A stretch of 59,965 nt of DNA, taken from positions 1 through 59,965 of the forward strand of contig JAFYQR010000071.1 in assembly GCA_017559825.1 (NCBI GenBank), given 5' to 3'. Shown here one piece after another: positions 41,576-51,320 of the stretch (positions are counted from its first letter, which is position 1; the number at the start of each line of letters is the position of its first letter). This DNA comes from Thermoguttaceae bacterium (GTDB lineage: Bacteria > Planctomycetota > Planctomycetia > Pirellulales > Thermoguttaceae). The notes beneath the pieces were generated by a model, which saw only the letters and a program-made list of their open reading frames with translations, was not told the DNA's origin and searched no databases. A program made the translations under genes and the position numbers.

Positions 41576-43909
41576 TCAAGAAAAATCGTCGATTCGGATT
41601 TTGCAGTCCGGGAGCGCGCGCAAAAATTCCTTCCCGTAAGACTTCGTGTGGACGCGAGGATCGAGGACGACGACCTGCCCGACGTCCGATTTCGTCCGAA
41701 TCAGCCGCCCGACGCCTTGTTTGAACTTCAAAATCGCCGTCGGAAGGAGATATTCGCGGAACGACGAGCCGCCGCGCTCCTCGATCGCTTCCAAACGCGC
41801 CTCGACGAGCGGCTGCGTCGGCGCCAAAAAAGGAAACTTGACGATGATCACGTTGCGAAGCGCGGCGCCCGGCACGTCGACGCCCTCCCAAAAACTGTCG
41901 ACTCCGAACAGCACGCTGCGATTCGACTCCTTAAAGGCTCGCACCATCTTTTGCCGAGGCAGCCCCTCCGACTGCGAAAAAAACGGATAGCCGTTCTCCG
42001 CGAACCAAGGAAAGAGCGCGTCCGTCGCCCGTTTCATTCGCTCGACGCCGGTGAAAAGCACGAACGCGCCGCCGTCCGTTTCGGCGATATACTCGCGCAA
42101 CGCCGCGTAAAACCGCCGCTCGTCGACCGCCGCTCGCTCGTCGTCGCCGATCCCTCGGCGCCGCGCCGTCGCCTCGTCGAGCTCGAGCCCTCGCGCCAAG
42201 ACGAGCGTCATCTGCCGCCGATAGTCGAACGGACTCCCGAGCGCCCGAGCGCGAGCGTCCGACAAGCCGATTCGCGACCGAAAAAACGCGAACGCCCGTC
42301 GCGTTTCCTCCGCCGACGCCGCGTCGAGAGCGTCGCTTCCCGCTTTTTTGCGATTTTTCGGTCGCGCCGTCGTCAGCGTCGCGCTCGCGGCGACGACCGT
42401 CGGCACGACGTTGAAAAGCGTTCGGCGCAAAATCGGCGCGACGTCGACCGGAGCCGCCTTCATCACGATGTTCGTCCGCCCCCGAAAACGCGTTTTTTCG
42501 AGCCAATAAACAAAACCTTCCTCGCGTCGCTCCAGCCAAGCGTCGAGCTCCGTTAAAAACGACTCAACCCGCGTTCGCGCCGCGACGTACTCCTGCCGTC
42601 GCGCCGGGTCTTCGAGCGAGTCCGACGCGTTGCGCAACGCGTCTCGAAGCCGCGCCAATCCCTCCGACAGACCGTTTTTGACGATGTTCCGCTCGAAAAC
42701 GCGCCCCGACGAGCCGGGTCGAGCCGCCAGCCAATCTGCCAACGACGCGAAAAACTCCTCGGCGCGGAACCGACAGTCGTCGACCCAACGCGCCGCCCTC
42801 TCGAACGTTTCCGCGTCGGCGCCGAACGGAACCCGCGCCGTCTCCTCGACGAGAAGCCCTCGGTTCGTTCGGTCGTTGTAAAGTCGATTAAGCAAGTAGT
42901 CGATTCGATGCTGCGAAAGCTCGACGCCGAGGTGTTCCGCCGCGACCTGCTCCATCGCGTGCGCTTCGTCGAAAATCACCGCGTCGTAACGAGGCAAAAT
43001 CGAGCCGCCGATATTGCGAATCGCCAAATCGCTGAAAAGAAGCGCGTGATTGACGATCAAAATCTTCGCGCTCTCGAGCCGTCGGCGCGCCTTCGCGTAA
43101 AAGCAACGCTCGTAAAAAGGACACTTGCGTCCGAGACAGTTCCCTTGTTCGCAACAGATTTCGTTCCAAACCTCCGCGCTCGGGCCCGGCGCCAAATCGG
43201 AAAGCGAGCCGTCGACGGTCGTTTCAAGCCATTTCTTGAGCCGCTCGAACTCCTTTTGCTCCTCCGTTTCGAAGAGCGTTCCGCCGGCCGCCGACTTCGC
43301 CGCCGACGCGAAGCGCCGACGACAAAGATAATTCGAGCGCCCCTTGGCCAGCGCGACGGAAAACTCGAAAGGCAAAATCGAGCTCAAAAACGGCGCGTCC
43401 TTTTCGAAAAGCTGTTCCTGCAAGCCGATGGTGCGAGTCGAAACGACGACGCGACGCGTCTCGGCGGTCGAGAGATCGCCGTCTTCAAGAACGCCGAACG
43501 CGCTTTCGCTTCGCTCGGTCGGCGGCTCTTTCGAGCGGAGAATTTCGGCCGCCGCCGCTTTCGCCGCCTCGATTCGCTCGCTTAACGCGCGGACGCCGGG
43601 CTTTTCTTCCGAGCCGCTCGCCGTTTTTTTCTCCGAAGCCGCGTCGGCGGAATCCTCGGGGCTCCAAGGGAACGCTTCGTCGGGGCGGTAGTCGCGGACT
43701 TGGTCTTCGACGGCGAAGAGAATCGCCGGAACGAGATACGCAAAACTTTTGCCGACGCCGGTGCCGGCCTCGACCGTCAGATGGCGCCGCTCGCGCAACG
43801 CGGCGTCGACCTCGGCGGCCATCTCCAACTGCTCGACGCGGCGCTCGTAGTCGCCTCGTCGCCGCGCGATCAAGCCGCCGTCGTCGAGCACGTCGCGAAA
43901 ATTAAACAT
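41576..43909 (-). CDS. dinG: DinG-like ATP-dependent DNA helicase
   Basis: A 777-residue superfamily 2, XPD/DinG-type helicase that unwinds DNA 5'-3' in repair. Walker A is 'EAGTGVGKS' near residue 48 and the Walker B/DEAH box is 'VIFDEAHAMEQVAAEH'. The iron-sulfur cysteines are 'ICCEQGNCLGRKCPFYERC'. Motif V/VI regions are 'GVDSFWEGVDVPGAALRN' and 'QGVGRLIRTKSDVG'. Compared with E. coli DinG there is an extra acidic/Ala-rich segment at about 75-140 between motifs I and Ia. Only a weak ribosome site precedes the ATG at 43909. It follows the DUF4190-like gene closely and may be in one transcript with it. Confidence 0.93.
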   Translation of the reverse strand: MFNFRDVLDDGGLIARRRGDYERRVEQLEMAAEVDAALRERRHLTVEAGTGVGKSFAYLVPAILFAVEDQVRDYRPDEAFPWSPEDSADAASEKKTASGSEEKPGVRALSERIEAAKAAAAEILRSKEPPTERSESAFGVLEDGDLSTAETRRVVVSTRTIGLQEQLFEKDAPFLSSILPFEFSVALAKGRSNYLCRRRFASAAKSAAGGTLFETEEQKEFERLKKWLETTVDGSLSDLAPGPSAEVWNEICCEQGNCLGRKCPFYERCFYAKARRRLESAKILIVNHALLFSDLAIRNIGGSILPRYDAVIFDEAHAMEQVAAEHLGVELSQHRIDYLLNRLYNDRTNRGLLVEETARVPFGADAETFERAARWVDDCRFRAEEFFASLADWLAARPGSSGRVFERNIVKNGLSEGLARLRDALRNASDSLEDPARRQEYVAARTRVESFLTELDAWLERREEGFVYWLEKTRFRGRTNIVMKAAPVDVAPILRRTLFNVVPTVVAASATLTTARPKNRKKAGSDALDAASAEETRRAFAFFRSRIGLSDARARALGSPFDYRRQMTLVLARGLELDEATARRRGIGDDERAAVDERRFYAALREYIAETDGGAFVLFTGVERMKRATDALFPWFAENGYPFFSQSEGLPRQKMVRAFKESNRSVLFGVDSFWEGVDVPGAALRNVIIVKFPFLAPTQPLVEARLEAIEERGGSSFREYLLPTAILKFKQGVGRLIRTKSDVGQVVVLDPRVHTKSYGKEFLRALPDCKIRIDDFS

Positions 43910-43954
43910 GACTCGCGCTTAAAAATAACGGGAAAACGCCGCTCCGAAAGCGCG

Positions 43955-44803
43955 TCATTCTTCGACGTTAAGAACCGGTCGCCCCGACTCGTCGAGCTCG
44001 AGCGGACGCCGGTCGCCGCCGTGGACGTTCCACCCGACCGACTTTTCCCCTTTGGCCGTCTTGCGAATCCGACGCTCGACCGTCAAGCGCAGGAAGAAGG
44101 TTTCCTTCGGCTCGCCCTCTTTTTCCGGCGCGACCGTAACGGCGTAAATCCGGTTCGTCATCTCGACCTTCGAGTTCAGCGTCAAACGTTCGGTCGCGTA
44201 GAAGGTCGGAACGACGCGGTCGCCAAGCGCCGCCAACGTCAAGAGCGTCGTATCCGCCAAATAAGAGTGCATCTCGCGGTGCGCGTCCTCGTCGTGAGTC
44301 GACGTCGCCCAATATTTGACGACGTCCTTTTCGTCGACGATCGGAACGCGATCCCAGTGCGGACGCTCCATTTGACGCAAACTCAAAAAGTCGCCTTTCG
44401 CCGCCGTCTCGAACCAACCTTGGCAAAATTGCTCCGCCTGCCGCTCGAAGTCGACGCGATAGGCCTCGCGGCGCGCCGGACCCGCGACCGCGCCGGCGAT
44501 CCCAAGAGCCAAACCGACGAGCGCTAAACGCCGTCCGACGAGCTCGCCCCCCGACTTCGCGATCGCGACAAGCGCGAAAATCGCCGCGAAAAGCGCGAAC
44601 GCCGCCAAGGCCAAAAACCCCAAATTCAACAGCGACGAAAACGATAAAGCGCCGAACAACGCCGAAACGATCGCCCAAACGGACGCGCGCTTCGAAACCA
44701 GCTCGTCGGCCGCGTTCGACGCGCTCCCGACGGTCGCGTCGGCGCTCCAAGCGTCGAAGAGCGACGAGGACGTTTTTTCCAAAGGCTTCATTTTGTCGGC
44801 CAT
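43955..44803 (-). CDS. DUF4190-like membrane protein
   Basis: 282 residues. The central part has a closely spaced pair of membrane segments, 'ALSFSSLLNLGFLALAAFAL' and 'RRLALVGLALGIAGAVAG', the pattern of DUF4190 proteins. The C-terminal half is soluble and probably outside the cytoplasm ('AEQFCQGWFETAAKGDFLS' then a beta-rich region ending 'SGRPVLNVEE'). It resembles an NTF2-like or DUF4864-type sensor fold, but I am not sure of this. AAAGGAG precedes the ATG at 44803. It is part of the same-strand series from pilT to miaB. Confidence 0.75.
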   Translation of the reverse strand: MADKMKPLEKTSSSLFDAWSADATVGSASNAADELVSKRASVWAIVSALFGALSFSSLLNLGFLALAAFALFAAIFALVAIAKSGGELVGRRLALVGLALGIAGAVAGPARREAYRVDFERQAEQFCQGWFETAAKGDFLSLRQMERPHWDRVPIVDEKDVVKYWATSTHDEDAHREMHSYLADTTLLTLAALGDRVVPTFYATERLTLNSKVEMTNRIYAVTVAPEKEGEPKETFFLRLTVERRIRKTAKGEKSVGWNVHGGDRRPLELDESGRPVLNVEE

Positions 44804-44917
44804 CGCGACGGCTCCTTTGCGTTAAAAAATAAAACGGCGCCCCCGACGGAACGCCGGTTTCAAACGACGCGAGGAAAACGACGGCTTCCGCCGCGCCGCT
44901 TTCCTCGCGCACGACGA

Positions 44918-45511
44918 TCATTCGCCGCCGTATTTCCACGAACCGTCGTTCGCGCCGCCGTTGCGCACTTGCTCGTACACGTCTTTGTTGCGAGTATATT
45001 GCCCTTGGACGAACTTCGTCGAGTCGAACGTCGCGCCGCCGATTAACGGTTTGAGCGAGCCCTTCGACATGAAGTCGACGACTTTCATCGTCGGCGGAAC
45101 GGCCGGATCGCGCGGTTTTTCCGGCATCGTTTGGAAGAAAACGAAAAGACCGGTGCCGCAGAACCCGAGGAAAATCACGACGAGCGCGGCCCACTTCGCG
45201 ATCGAGTCCGTTTTCTTCGAGAACCAAAGGTCGGTTTTCGTTATCATGCTCGTCAAGAACATCAAGAGCGCGAGAACGATAAGGAAAATCAACATGAACG
45301 CAAGCATGTCGTTATAATACGCCATGATCTCGACGGCGCCGTCGAGCGCGTTCGCGACCAACTCGAAAAGCCCGATCGCGAAAAGGGTCGCGAAAAGGAG
45401 GTTGAAGCCTTGGATCGTCAAGCTCCAAATCTTCATTTTGTGCCAAAACGCCGCGGCCGCCACGCCGGTGAGAACCGCCACGACCACGAAACTTACGGGA
45501 AGCCCAAACAT
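44918..45511 (-). CDS. CvpA-like integral membrane protein
   Basis: 197 residues with four hydrophobic segments: 'SFVVVAVLTGVAAAAFW', 'LLFATLFAIGLFELVAN', 'MLAFMLIFLIVLALLMFL' and 'WAALVVIFLGFCGTGLFVFF'. A soluble tail of about 70 residues follows, ending 'GGANDGSWKYGGE'. The topology and size recall the CvpA family (colicin V production / envelope), which is abundant in planctomycetes. Sequence identity to CvpA is not strong to my eye. AAGG lies upstream of the ATG at 45511. It follows the GspE-like gene on the same strand by about 100 bp. Confidence 0.72.
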   Translation of the reverse strand: MFGLPVSFVVVAVLTGVAAAAFWHKMKIWSLTIQGFNLLFATLFAIGLFELVANALDGAVEIMAYYNDMLAFMLIFLIVLALLMFLTSMITKTDLWFSKKTDSIAKWAALVVIFLGFCGTGLFVFFQTMPEKPRDPAVPPTMKVVDFMSKGSLKPLIGGATFDSTKFVQGQYTRNKDVYEQVRNGGANDGSWKYGGE

Positions 45512-45609
45512 ATGTCTATCGCCTTAACTATCGATTTTATCGAGATTATTTTAATCGACGACGGCGCCGCGCCCCGAGCGAGGGACGCGAACGCTTAATC
45601 CGCCGACGC

Positions 45610-47427
45610 TTATTTCAAAACGCGAACGAGTTCCTCGAAGGAAGTGACGCCCTCGCTCGCGAGTCGAGCGCCGTCGACAAGGAAACCGCGCTGCCCGCTC
45701 TTAATCGCCGCGGCGCGGAGCGCTTTGTCTTTCGCGGCCAAGTCGGCGTCGGCGGCGATAATTTGCCGCATTTCGTCGTTGATTTCGAGGAGGTCGAAAA
45801 TCGCGACGCGTCCTTGGAACCCGACGTCGCGGCAGACTTCGCACGGGACGTAGTAGTCGCGCTGCCCCGGTTCGACTTGCGGTCGAACGCGTTTTCGCCA
45901 CAGTTTTTCGGTTTTCGGATCGAGGCCGAGATTTTTCAAAATTTGCGGATTCGGCTTGATTTCTTCGCGGCACTCCTCGCAGAGGCGACGAACGAGTTTT
46001 TGCGCGATCACCGCCGTCGTCGCGTCGGCGAGCGCCTTTTTATCGACGCCGCTTTGCAGAAGCGCGATCAACGCGCCGACGGCGTCTTTCGCGCGTTGCG
46101 TCGAAATGATAAGACGGTCGTTCTTTACTTCGTCGCAGCAAAGTTTCCACGCTTCGGTCGTTACCATATCGCGCACCAGCACGACTTTCGGCTCTTTGAA
46201 GAAGACGTCGCCGAGCACGTCCATCGGCGTTTGCCCCTGCGCGGAGTCGTAAGTGTTAAGCGTGATGTTTTCGATCGTTTCGTACGGATTTTGAACGTCT
46301 TCAACGGTTGCGAAGTCGCGAGTGAAACGGTCGGCGGTGTTGAACGCGACGGTCGTGAGCGTCTTCAAACCTTGGTGCGGCGCGGCGGCCAAAACGACGA
46401 GGCCGTTTTCGGAGTTGATCAACTCGCGCATCTTCCCTTGCCGTTCCGGGGAGACTCCGATTTCGTCGAGCGTGCGGAGACGCGCCGCTTGGAATTTGAA
46501 CGCGACGCGGAAAATTTCGCCGGTCGGCGTCCCTGCCGTTTCGAGCGACGCGTCGCAGGTCAACGGCTTGCCCTTCTTGTTCTTGTCGTACAACATGCGG
46601 AACATGCCGCTTTGACGCGAACGACGGTCTTTCGGATTCGCGCCGATCAGAAGCTTCGCGGCTTCGGCGACGCAGTCCGCTTCCTCGCGAGTCCACGGAT
46701 TCTTGAACGCGTCGGCGATCGGGTGGAAGACGCCGTCGAGTTGGTACTGGAACTTCGTTTCCTCGGCGCCGAACTCGATCGCGACGTCGGTCGCGCGGTT
46801 GTGGAGCGCGTGATAAAGGAGTTCGCGGAAAAGGTTGTATCCGACGGCGTTGTTCAACTGACGCGAACGGAAGAGCCGCCCGACGAGAACCTGTTCTTCA
46901 AGGTCTTTGCCGATCGCGGCCAACTGAATCGTCGAACCGCCTTCGTAGGGCAGCGCCTTCGGCTTTACCTTTTGTTTCAAAACTTTAGTGCGGAACCAGA
47001 ACGCCAAGTGCCCGGCCGTCATGACCTTGTCGGCGTCGAGCATGTCTTTGTTGCGCGCTTTAACGTAAATCATATTCGGAATGATCCACGCCAAAATCGC
47101 GACCGGAAGCCCCGCCCAGAAAATCGGAACGAACAACGCGACGAGCGCGCCGACAACGAACGAAATCAAGTTCATTCCGTTCCAGAACGAACGATCCGGG
47201 TCGCCGAGCCGCTCCGCGTCGTTGTTAATCCAACTCGTCGACGCGAGCCAACCGAAATAGACGACGACCAAAATCGCCAATTTAATCGGGCAAATCGTCA
47301 TGCCGTCGTTGCGCCACGAACCGGCGGCGGCCTGCGCCCAAACGGCCCCGTCCGAGCACGCCGCCGCGAACAAACCCGCGAACGCGCATAACCCAACGAA
47401 TTTCAATGTTTTAAGAGATCGTTTCAA
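45610..47427 (-). CDS. Membrane-anchored GspE/PilB-like protein with degenerate ATPase site
   Basis: 605 residues; TTG start at 47427 with GGGAG upstream. The first 130 residues hold a signal-like segment and two membrane helices ('LAILVVVYFGWLASTSW', 'LISFVVGALVALFVPIFWAG'), which is foreign to the cytosolic GspE/PilB family. The rest aligns with GspE/PilB: 'ELLYHALHNRATDVAIEF', 'RVAFKFQ', and the zinc finger 'RRLCEECREEI' plus 'PCEVCRDVGFQGRVAIFDLL'. The Walker A position reads 'AAPHQGLKT' instead of GPTGSGKT. Walker B reads 'VVLVRDMVTTEAW' instead of VGEIRDxETA. The His box reads 'STQRAKD' instead of STLHTND. ATP hydrolysis is therefore doubtful. The intact pilT lies just upstream. Confidence 0.85.
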   Translation of the reverse strand: MKRSLKTLKFVGLCAFAGLFAAACSDGAVWAQAAAGSWRNDGMTICPIKLAILVVVYFGWLASTSWINNDAERLGDPDRSFWNGMNLISFVVGALVALFVPIFWAGLPVAILAWIIPNMIYVKARNKDMLDADKVMTAGHLAFWFRTKVLKQKVKPKALPYEGGSTIQLAAIGKDLEEQVLVGRLFRSRQLNNAVGYNLFRELLYHALHNRATDVAIEFGAEETKFQYQLDGVFHPIADAFKNPWTREEADCVAEAAKLLIGANPKDRRSRQSGMFRMLYDKNKKGKPLTCDASLETAGTPTGEIFRVAFKFQAARLRTLDEIGVSPERQGKMRELINSENGLVVLAAAPHQGLKTLTTVAFNTADRFTRDFATVEDVQNPYETIENITLNTYDSAQGQTPMDVLGDVFFKEPKVVLVRDMVTTEAWKLCCDEVKNDRLIISTQRAKDAVGALIALLQSGVDKKALADATTAVIAQKLVRRLCEECREEIKPNPQILKNLGLDPKTEKLWRKRVRPQVEPGQRDYYVPCEVCRDVGFQGRVAIFDLLEINDEMRQIIAADADLAAKDKALRAAAIKSGQRGFLVDGARLASEGVTSFEELVRVLK

Positions 47428-47584
47428 CGTCGACGCTCCCCGCGCGAAACGCCGAGCTCGACGGTTGTCGAACCCGCGCTTCCTCGCTTATATTTTAAAC
47501 GTTATTTTCGCAGTAGTTTCCCAAATTTCCGCTCGACCGGCGGCGCGACGCGCGAACGCCGACGCCGCCTCGAACGCGCCGAGA

Positions 47585-48733
47585 TTACAAAATCCCCGGC
47601 TCCTTGACTTCGATGCCTTTGAGCGCCATTTTGAGCGACTCGATGTTCGGCGCGACTTCGAACGCGGTCGCGCGGTCGATTTTCTTCGCTTGAACGAGAT
47701 ACTTAAGCGACATCGTGAAGTCTTGCATCCCTTCCTGCGCGTTGATGCGGATCGCGTCGCCGAGCTTTTCGTCTTCGCCCTCCAAAATCAACTTGCGAAT
47801 GATGCTGTTGACGATCATGATTTCGCACGTCGGCACGCGTTGGACGCCCGGCAAAATCGACGGCAGCAGCTTTTGCGCGACGATCCCCTTCATGTTCATC
47901 GCGATGGCGCCGCGGATCGCCTTGTGCATGTTCGCCGGGAAAAGGTCCAAAATACGCCCGATCGTCGACGGCGCGGTCGAGGCGTGAATCGTACCGAAGA
48001 CCAAGTGGCCCGTTTCGGCGGCGTGAATCGCCGTTTCGAACGTTTCGCGGTCGCGCATTTCCCCGACGAGCATGACGTCCGGGTCTTCGCGGACGGCGTG
48101 CTTCATGCCGACTTCGAAGTCGATCACGTCTTGGCCGATTTCGCGTTGGTTGATCAAGCACTTTTCTTCGGTGAACATGAACTCGATCGGGTCTTCGAGC
48201 GTCAGAATGTGCTTGTTGTAGTTTTTGTTGATCCAGTTAAGCATCGACGCGATCGTCGTCGACTTCCCGGAACCGGTGACGCCGGCCAACAAAATCATCC
48301 CTTGGCTGAACTTGCAGAGTTCGTAAAGAACCGGCGGAATGTGCAGCTTTTCGAGTTCCGGAATAAAGTTGTTAATACGACGCGCGACGAGCCCGACGTG
48401 TCCCATTTGCGTCAAAACGTTGACGCGGAAACGCCAAGTAACGCCGTCGACGACGCAGGTGTGCGCGAAGTCCGCCCCGCCGGTGTCGTTGTAAATTTTA
48501 CGGTTGCGCTCGTCCATCATCGGGAAGATGAGGCGGTTCATTTCCTCGTCGTCGATAGGGCCGCGGTTGAGCGTGCGCAGGCTCCCCTTGACGCGAACGT
48601 AAGGCGGACGGTCGACTTTCAAGTGAAGGTCGCTCCCCGAGAGCTTGACCAACGCTTGGAAAAGGCGGTCGATTTCGAGTTCCTTCTTCTTTCTAAAGAC
48701 GCGATCCGGGGTAACGTTTTCGGGAGTCGACAT
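47585..48733 (-). CDS. pilT: Type IV pilus retraction-type ATPase (PilT family)
   Basis: A 382-residue secretion ATPase of PilT length. All motifs are intact: Walker A 'GVTGSGKSTTIAS', Asp box 'ILTLEDPIEFMF', Walker B 'DPDVMLVGEMRDRETFETA' and His box 'GTIHASTAPSTIGRI'. The N-terminal PAS-like domain starts 'LSGSDLHLKVDRPPYVRV'. In pili, PilT depolymerises the fibre for twitching. Planctomycetes often carry PilT-like proteins within T2SS/T4P-derived systems. No pilin or PilC gene is in the window. It is the first gene of a same-strand series, followed at 157 bp by the degenerate GspE-like gene, with which it probably works. Confidence 0.93.
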   Translation of the reverse strand: MSTPENVTPDRVFRKKKELEIDRLFQALVKLSGSDLHLKVDRPPYVRVKGSLRTLNRGPIDDEEMNRLIFPMMDERNRKIYNDTGGADFAHTCVVDGVTWRFRVNVLTQMGHVGLVARRINNFIPELEKLHIPPVLYELCKFSQGMILLAGVTGSGKSTTIASMLNWINKNYNKHILTLEDPIEFMFTEEKCLINQREIGQDVIDFEVGMKHAVREDPDVMLVGEMRDRETFETAIHAAETGHLVFGTIHASTAPSTIGRILDLFPANMHKAIRGAIAMNMKGIVAQKLLPSILPGVQRVPTCEIMIVNSIIRKLILEGEDEKLGDAIRINAQEGMQDFTMSLKYLVQAKKIDRATAFEVAPNIESLKMALKGIEVKEPGIL

Positions 48734-48960
48734 GCGTTCTTTTTTCTCCGTTCCACTTGCGTCGAGCCGAAACGCGCCGCCTTCCGACGCCGCTTCGTCT
48801 CGTCTTATTCAACCAAATTCCTCTATTTTGCCCGTCTTCGTTGTTTTTTATCGACGCGCGAACGCCGCTTTCGACGCTCTTTCGACGTTATTATCGGCGC
48901 TCGCGTTCCTCAAAGAAAACCGAAACGGTCGATTTTCATCGAAATTCGCGTTTCGCCGTG

Positions 48961-49746
48961 TCAAAGGCTCGGCGTCGTCGGAACGCGAACCGGAATCCCG
49001 GCGGCCCTCATCGCTTCCTTCACCTCCGCGATGGAGTACTCGCCGTAATGGAAGACGCTCGCGGCCAAAACCGCCGACGCGTTCGCTTCGGTAATCGCTT
49101 CGACAAAGTGCTTCGGCTCGCCCGCGCCGCCGCTGGCGACGACCGGAATCTTCACCGCGTTCGCGACCGCCTTCAGAATCGGCAGGTCGTACCCGTTCTT
49201 CGTGCCGTCGCCGTCCATCGACGTCAGAACGATTTCCCCGGCGCCGCGGCTCTCGACCTCGCGCGCCCAAGCGACCGCTTCGAGCCCGGTTCCGAGCCGT
49301 CCGCCGTTGATGAAAACTTCCCAAAACTCTTCGCCGTCGCGGATTACGCGTTTCGGGTCGATATTGACGACGACGCATTGGCTTCCGAAGCGCGCGGCGG
49401 CCGCGTCGATCAAATCGGGCGTCTTCACCGCCGAGGAGTTGATCGACACCTTGTCGGCGCCGGCGTTCAAAATTTTGCGGAAGTCGTCGACCGTTCGAAT
49501 CCCGCCGCCGACCGTCAGCGGCATAAAGACGACGTCCGCCGTCCGCCGCACGACGTCGACGATCGTGTCGCGCTCTTCGTGGCTCGCGGTAATGTCGAGA
49601 AAGACCAACTCGTCGGCGCCCTCGCGCTCGTACCGCTTCGCGACCTCGACCGGGTCTCCGGCGTCGCGCAGCCGCACAAAATTCGTTCCTTTTACGACGC
49701 GTCCGCCGCAAACGTCCAAACACGGAATCACCCGTTTCGCCAGCAT
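48961..49746 (-). CDS. hisF: Imidazole glycerol phosphate synthase cyclase subunit (HisF)
   Basis: 261 residues, the normal length. This TIM-barrel subunit uses ammonia from HisH to make imidazole glycerol phosphate and AICAR in histidine synthesis. Catalytic D11 is in '[15 protein letters not shown]' and the second Asp in 'VVVNIDPKR'. Phosphate loops 'GGGIRTVDD' and '[12 protein letters not shown]' are present, plus '[15 protein letters not shown]'. No other his genes are nearby; the gene is flanked by about 230-bp spacers. The ATG at 49746 has a modest GAGAG upstream. Confidence 0.97.
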   Translation of the reverse strand: MLAKRVIPCLDVCGGRVVKGTNFVRLRDAGDPVEVAKRYEREGADELVFLDITASHEERDTIVDVVRRTADVVFMPLTVGGGIRTVDDFRKILNAGADKVSINSSAVKTPDLIDAAAARFGSQCVVVNIDPKRVIRDGEEFWEVFINGGRLGTGLEAVAWAREVESRGAGEIVLTSMDGDGTKNGYDLPILKAVANAVKIPVVASGGAGEPKHFVEAITEANASAVLAASVFHYGEYSIAEVKEAMRAAGIPVRVPTTPSL

Positions 49747-49976
49747 TATTTCTCTCGACTCTCCGCTTTTCCTCGCGCGCTTCGCGTTTCGAGCGCCGAC
49801 GTTCTTTCGCCGACCCGTCGACGCGTTCTCGACGCTCGAAACGAGCGCCGCCGTTCTTCACAGTTTAAAAAAATTTTTCGAATCGTCAACCGGGCCCCCC
49901 GGTCTCTCGCCGACGAACGCCGCGCTCGCCTCTCGCCGTCGAGGCGTCAAATTCCGCATAATCGCCTCGCTCGCCG

Positions 49977-51290
49977 TCAACGCCGACGCGACGACGCTTT
50001 TTTCAGCTCGCTCATCATATAATTAACGACGCTTGCGTCGGCGCGGAGCGCGACGGCGAAATCGCCGCGTTCGAACGCCGTTCGCGCTTGCGCTCTCGCG
50101 TTGGCGACGCCGTCCCAATCGGGCGCGAAAATCCGCTGCTCGCGCACGGCGTCGCAAAGTTGATCGCAAATATCGGCGACCTTTTCGCAGAACGAAGCGT
50201 TCGGAACCGCCGAGGCGCGAACGTACGGGCCGGCGCCGCGCGGCTTCTCCGCCCACTCGTCCGGCTTCGCGAAGAAACGTTCGCGAGCGCTCCAAAAAAA
50301 GAGCGCGACGAAAAGCCCGCCGAGAACCGCCGCCGCGGCGCCGATCGCCGGCCCCGTCTTCCCAAAGAGCCCGAACAGCCCGCAAAGAGCCGGAACGAAC
50401 GCCGCGAACGCCAGCGCGGCCGCCGTCCAAGCGAGCGTCGGAATCGGCGCTTTTTTCTCGCTCCAACGCTCCGTTTTCGCGCTCTCGCGCTCGTTTTCGC
50501 CCCAAACCGGCTCCGACTTATACCTTGCGACAACGACGGTTACGTTGTCCGGGCCGCCGCGCAAATTCGCCAAATTGACGAGCGTTTCGGTCGCCTCCTC
50601 CGGTTGGAAAACTTCGAGAATCTGCCCGATCTCGGAGTCCTCGAACTGTCCGGAGAGTCCGTCGCTGCAGAGCAAAAACGCGTCGCCGGGACGCAACGGG
50701 AACGGCCCCTCGACGTCGACGACGAGCGAATCGGTCGGGCCTAGCGAGCGCGTGATGATGTTTTTCGGAATGTTCGTCAACTTTTGGTACGCCGGATGCG
50801 AGTTCGGCAAACGCCGCGCCTCCCACGCGAGCGAATGGTCGAACGTCAGCTGCTCGATCGCGCCGCCTCGGAGCCGATAAACCCGACTGTCGCCGACGTG
50901 CCCGACGAGCGCGCCCTCGGGCAGCAAAACCAACGCGTCGCACGTCGTGCCCATGTCGCGGAACGCTTCGTCGCTTTCGCCTCGGCGGCGAATTTCGGCG
51001 TGCGCTTCGAGGAGCGCGTCGCGAAGCGCGTCCGGCGGGCTTTGCTCGGTTCGCTTCAGATACGACTGCGGAACGAGCGTCGCGGCCATCTTGCTGGCGA
51101 GCTCGCCCGCCGCGTGCGCGCCCATGCCGTCCGCGACGACGAACACGCTTCCGCGCGATTTCCAAAGACGCTCCGTCGTCGCCGACGCGACGGAGAACGA
51201 ATCCTGATTGTTCGAACGGCGCATGCCGACGTCGGTGCGCGACGAAACGGCAAGAAAATCCCGCGTCCTACTGTCGTTCGATTCGGTCAT
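49977..51290 (-). CDS. PP2C-family serine/threonine phosphatase with membrane segment
   Basis: 437 residues. Residues 10-255 are a PP2C/Stp-type metal-dependent phosphatase: '[16 protein letters not shown]', '[18 protein letters not shown]', '[16 protein letters not shown]', '[14 protein letters not shown]' and '[13 protein letters not shown]' cover the Asp metal ligands. Two hydrophobic segments (about 285-330) and a cytosolic C-terminal helical domain of about 100 residues follow. Such enzymes reverse Hanks-type kinases (PknB-like), which planctomycetes have in large numbers; no kinase is in the window. The downstream gene order is hisF. AAGGGC precedes the ATG at 51290. It is 30 bp after the membrane protein at 51321. 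Confidence 0.92.
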   Translation of the reverse strand: MTESNDSRTRDFLAVSSRTDVGMRRSNNQDSFSVASATTERLWKSRGSVFVVADGMGAHAAGELASKMAATLVPQSYLKRTEQSPPDALRDALLEAHAEIRRRGESDEAFRDMGTTCDALVLLPEGALVGHVGDSRVYRLRGGAIEQLTFDHSLAWEARRLPNSHPAYQKLTNIPKNIITRSLGPTDSLVVDVEGPFPLRPGDAFLLCSDGLSGQFEDSEIGQILEVFQPEEATETLVNLANLRGGPDNVTVVVARYKSEPVWGENERESAKTERWSEKKAPIPTLAWTAAALAFAAFVPALCGLFGLFGKTGPAIGAAAAVLGGLFVALFFWSARERFFAKPDEWAEKPRGAGPYVRASAVPNASFCEKVADICDQLCDAVREQRIFAPDWDGVANARAQARTAFERGDFAVALRADASVVNYMMSELKKASSRRR

Positions 51291-51320
51291 GCGTTCGCCC
51301 TTAATTAAAGCTCGCGGCGC

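Noticed and set aside
41424..41891. N-terminal extension of MiaB
   Set aside because: The extended frame overlaps the dinG 3' end, and the family N-terminus (MKKFYIETVGCQMN) begins at 41423.
45763..47391. 542-codon plus-strand ORF over the GspE-like gene
   Set aside because: Antisense shadow with Arg/Asp-rich composition; the minus frame contains the zinc-finger and family motifs.
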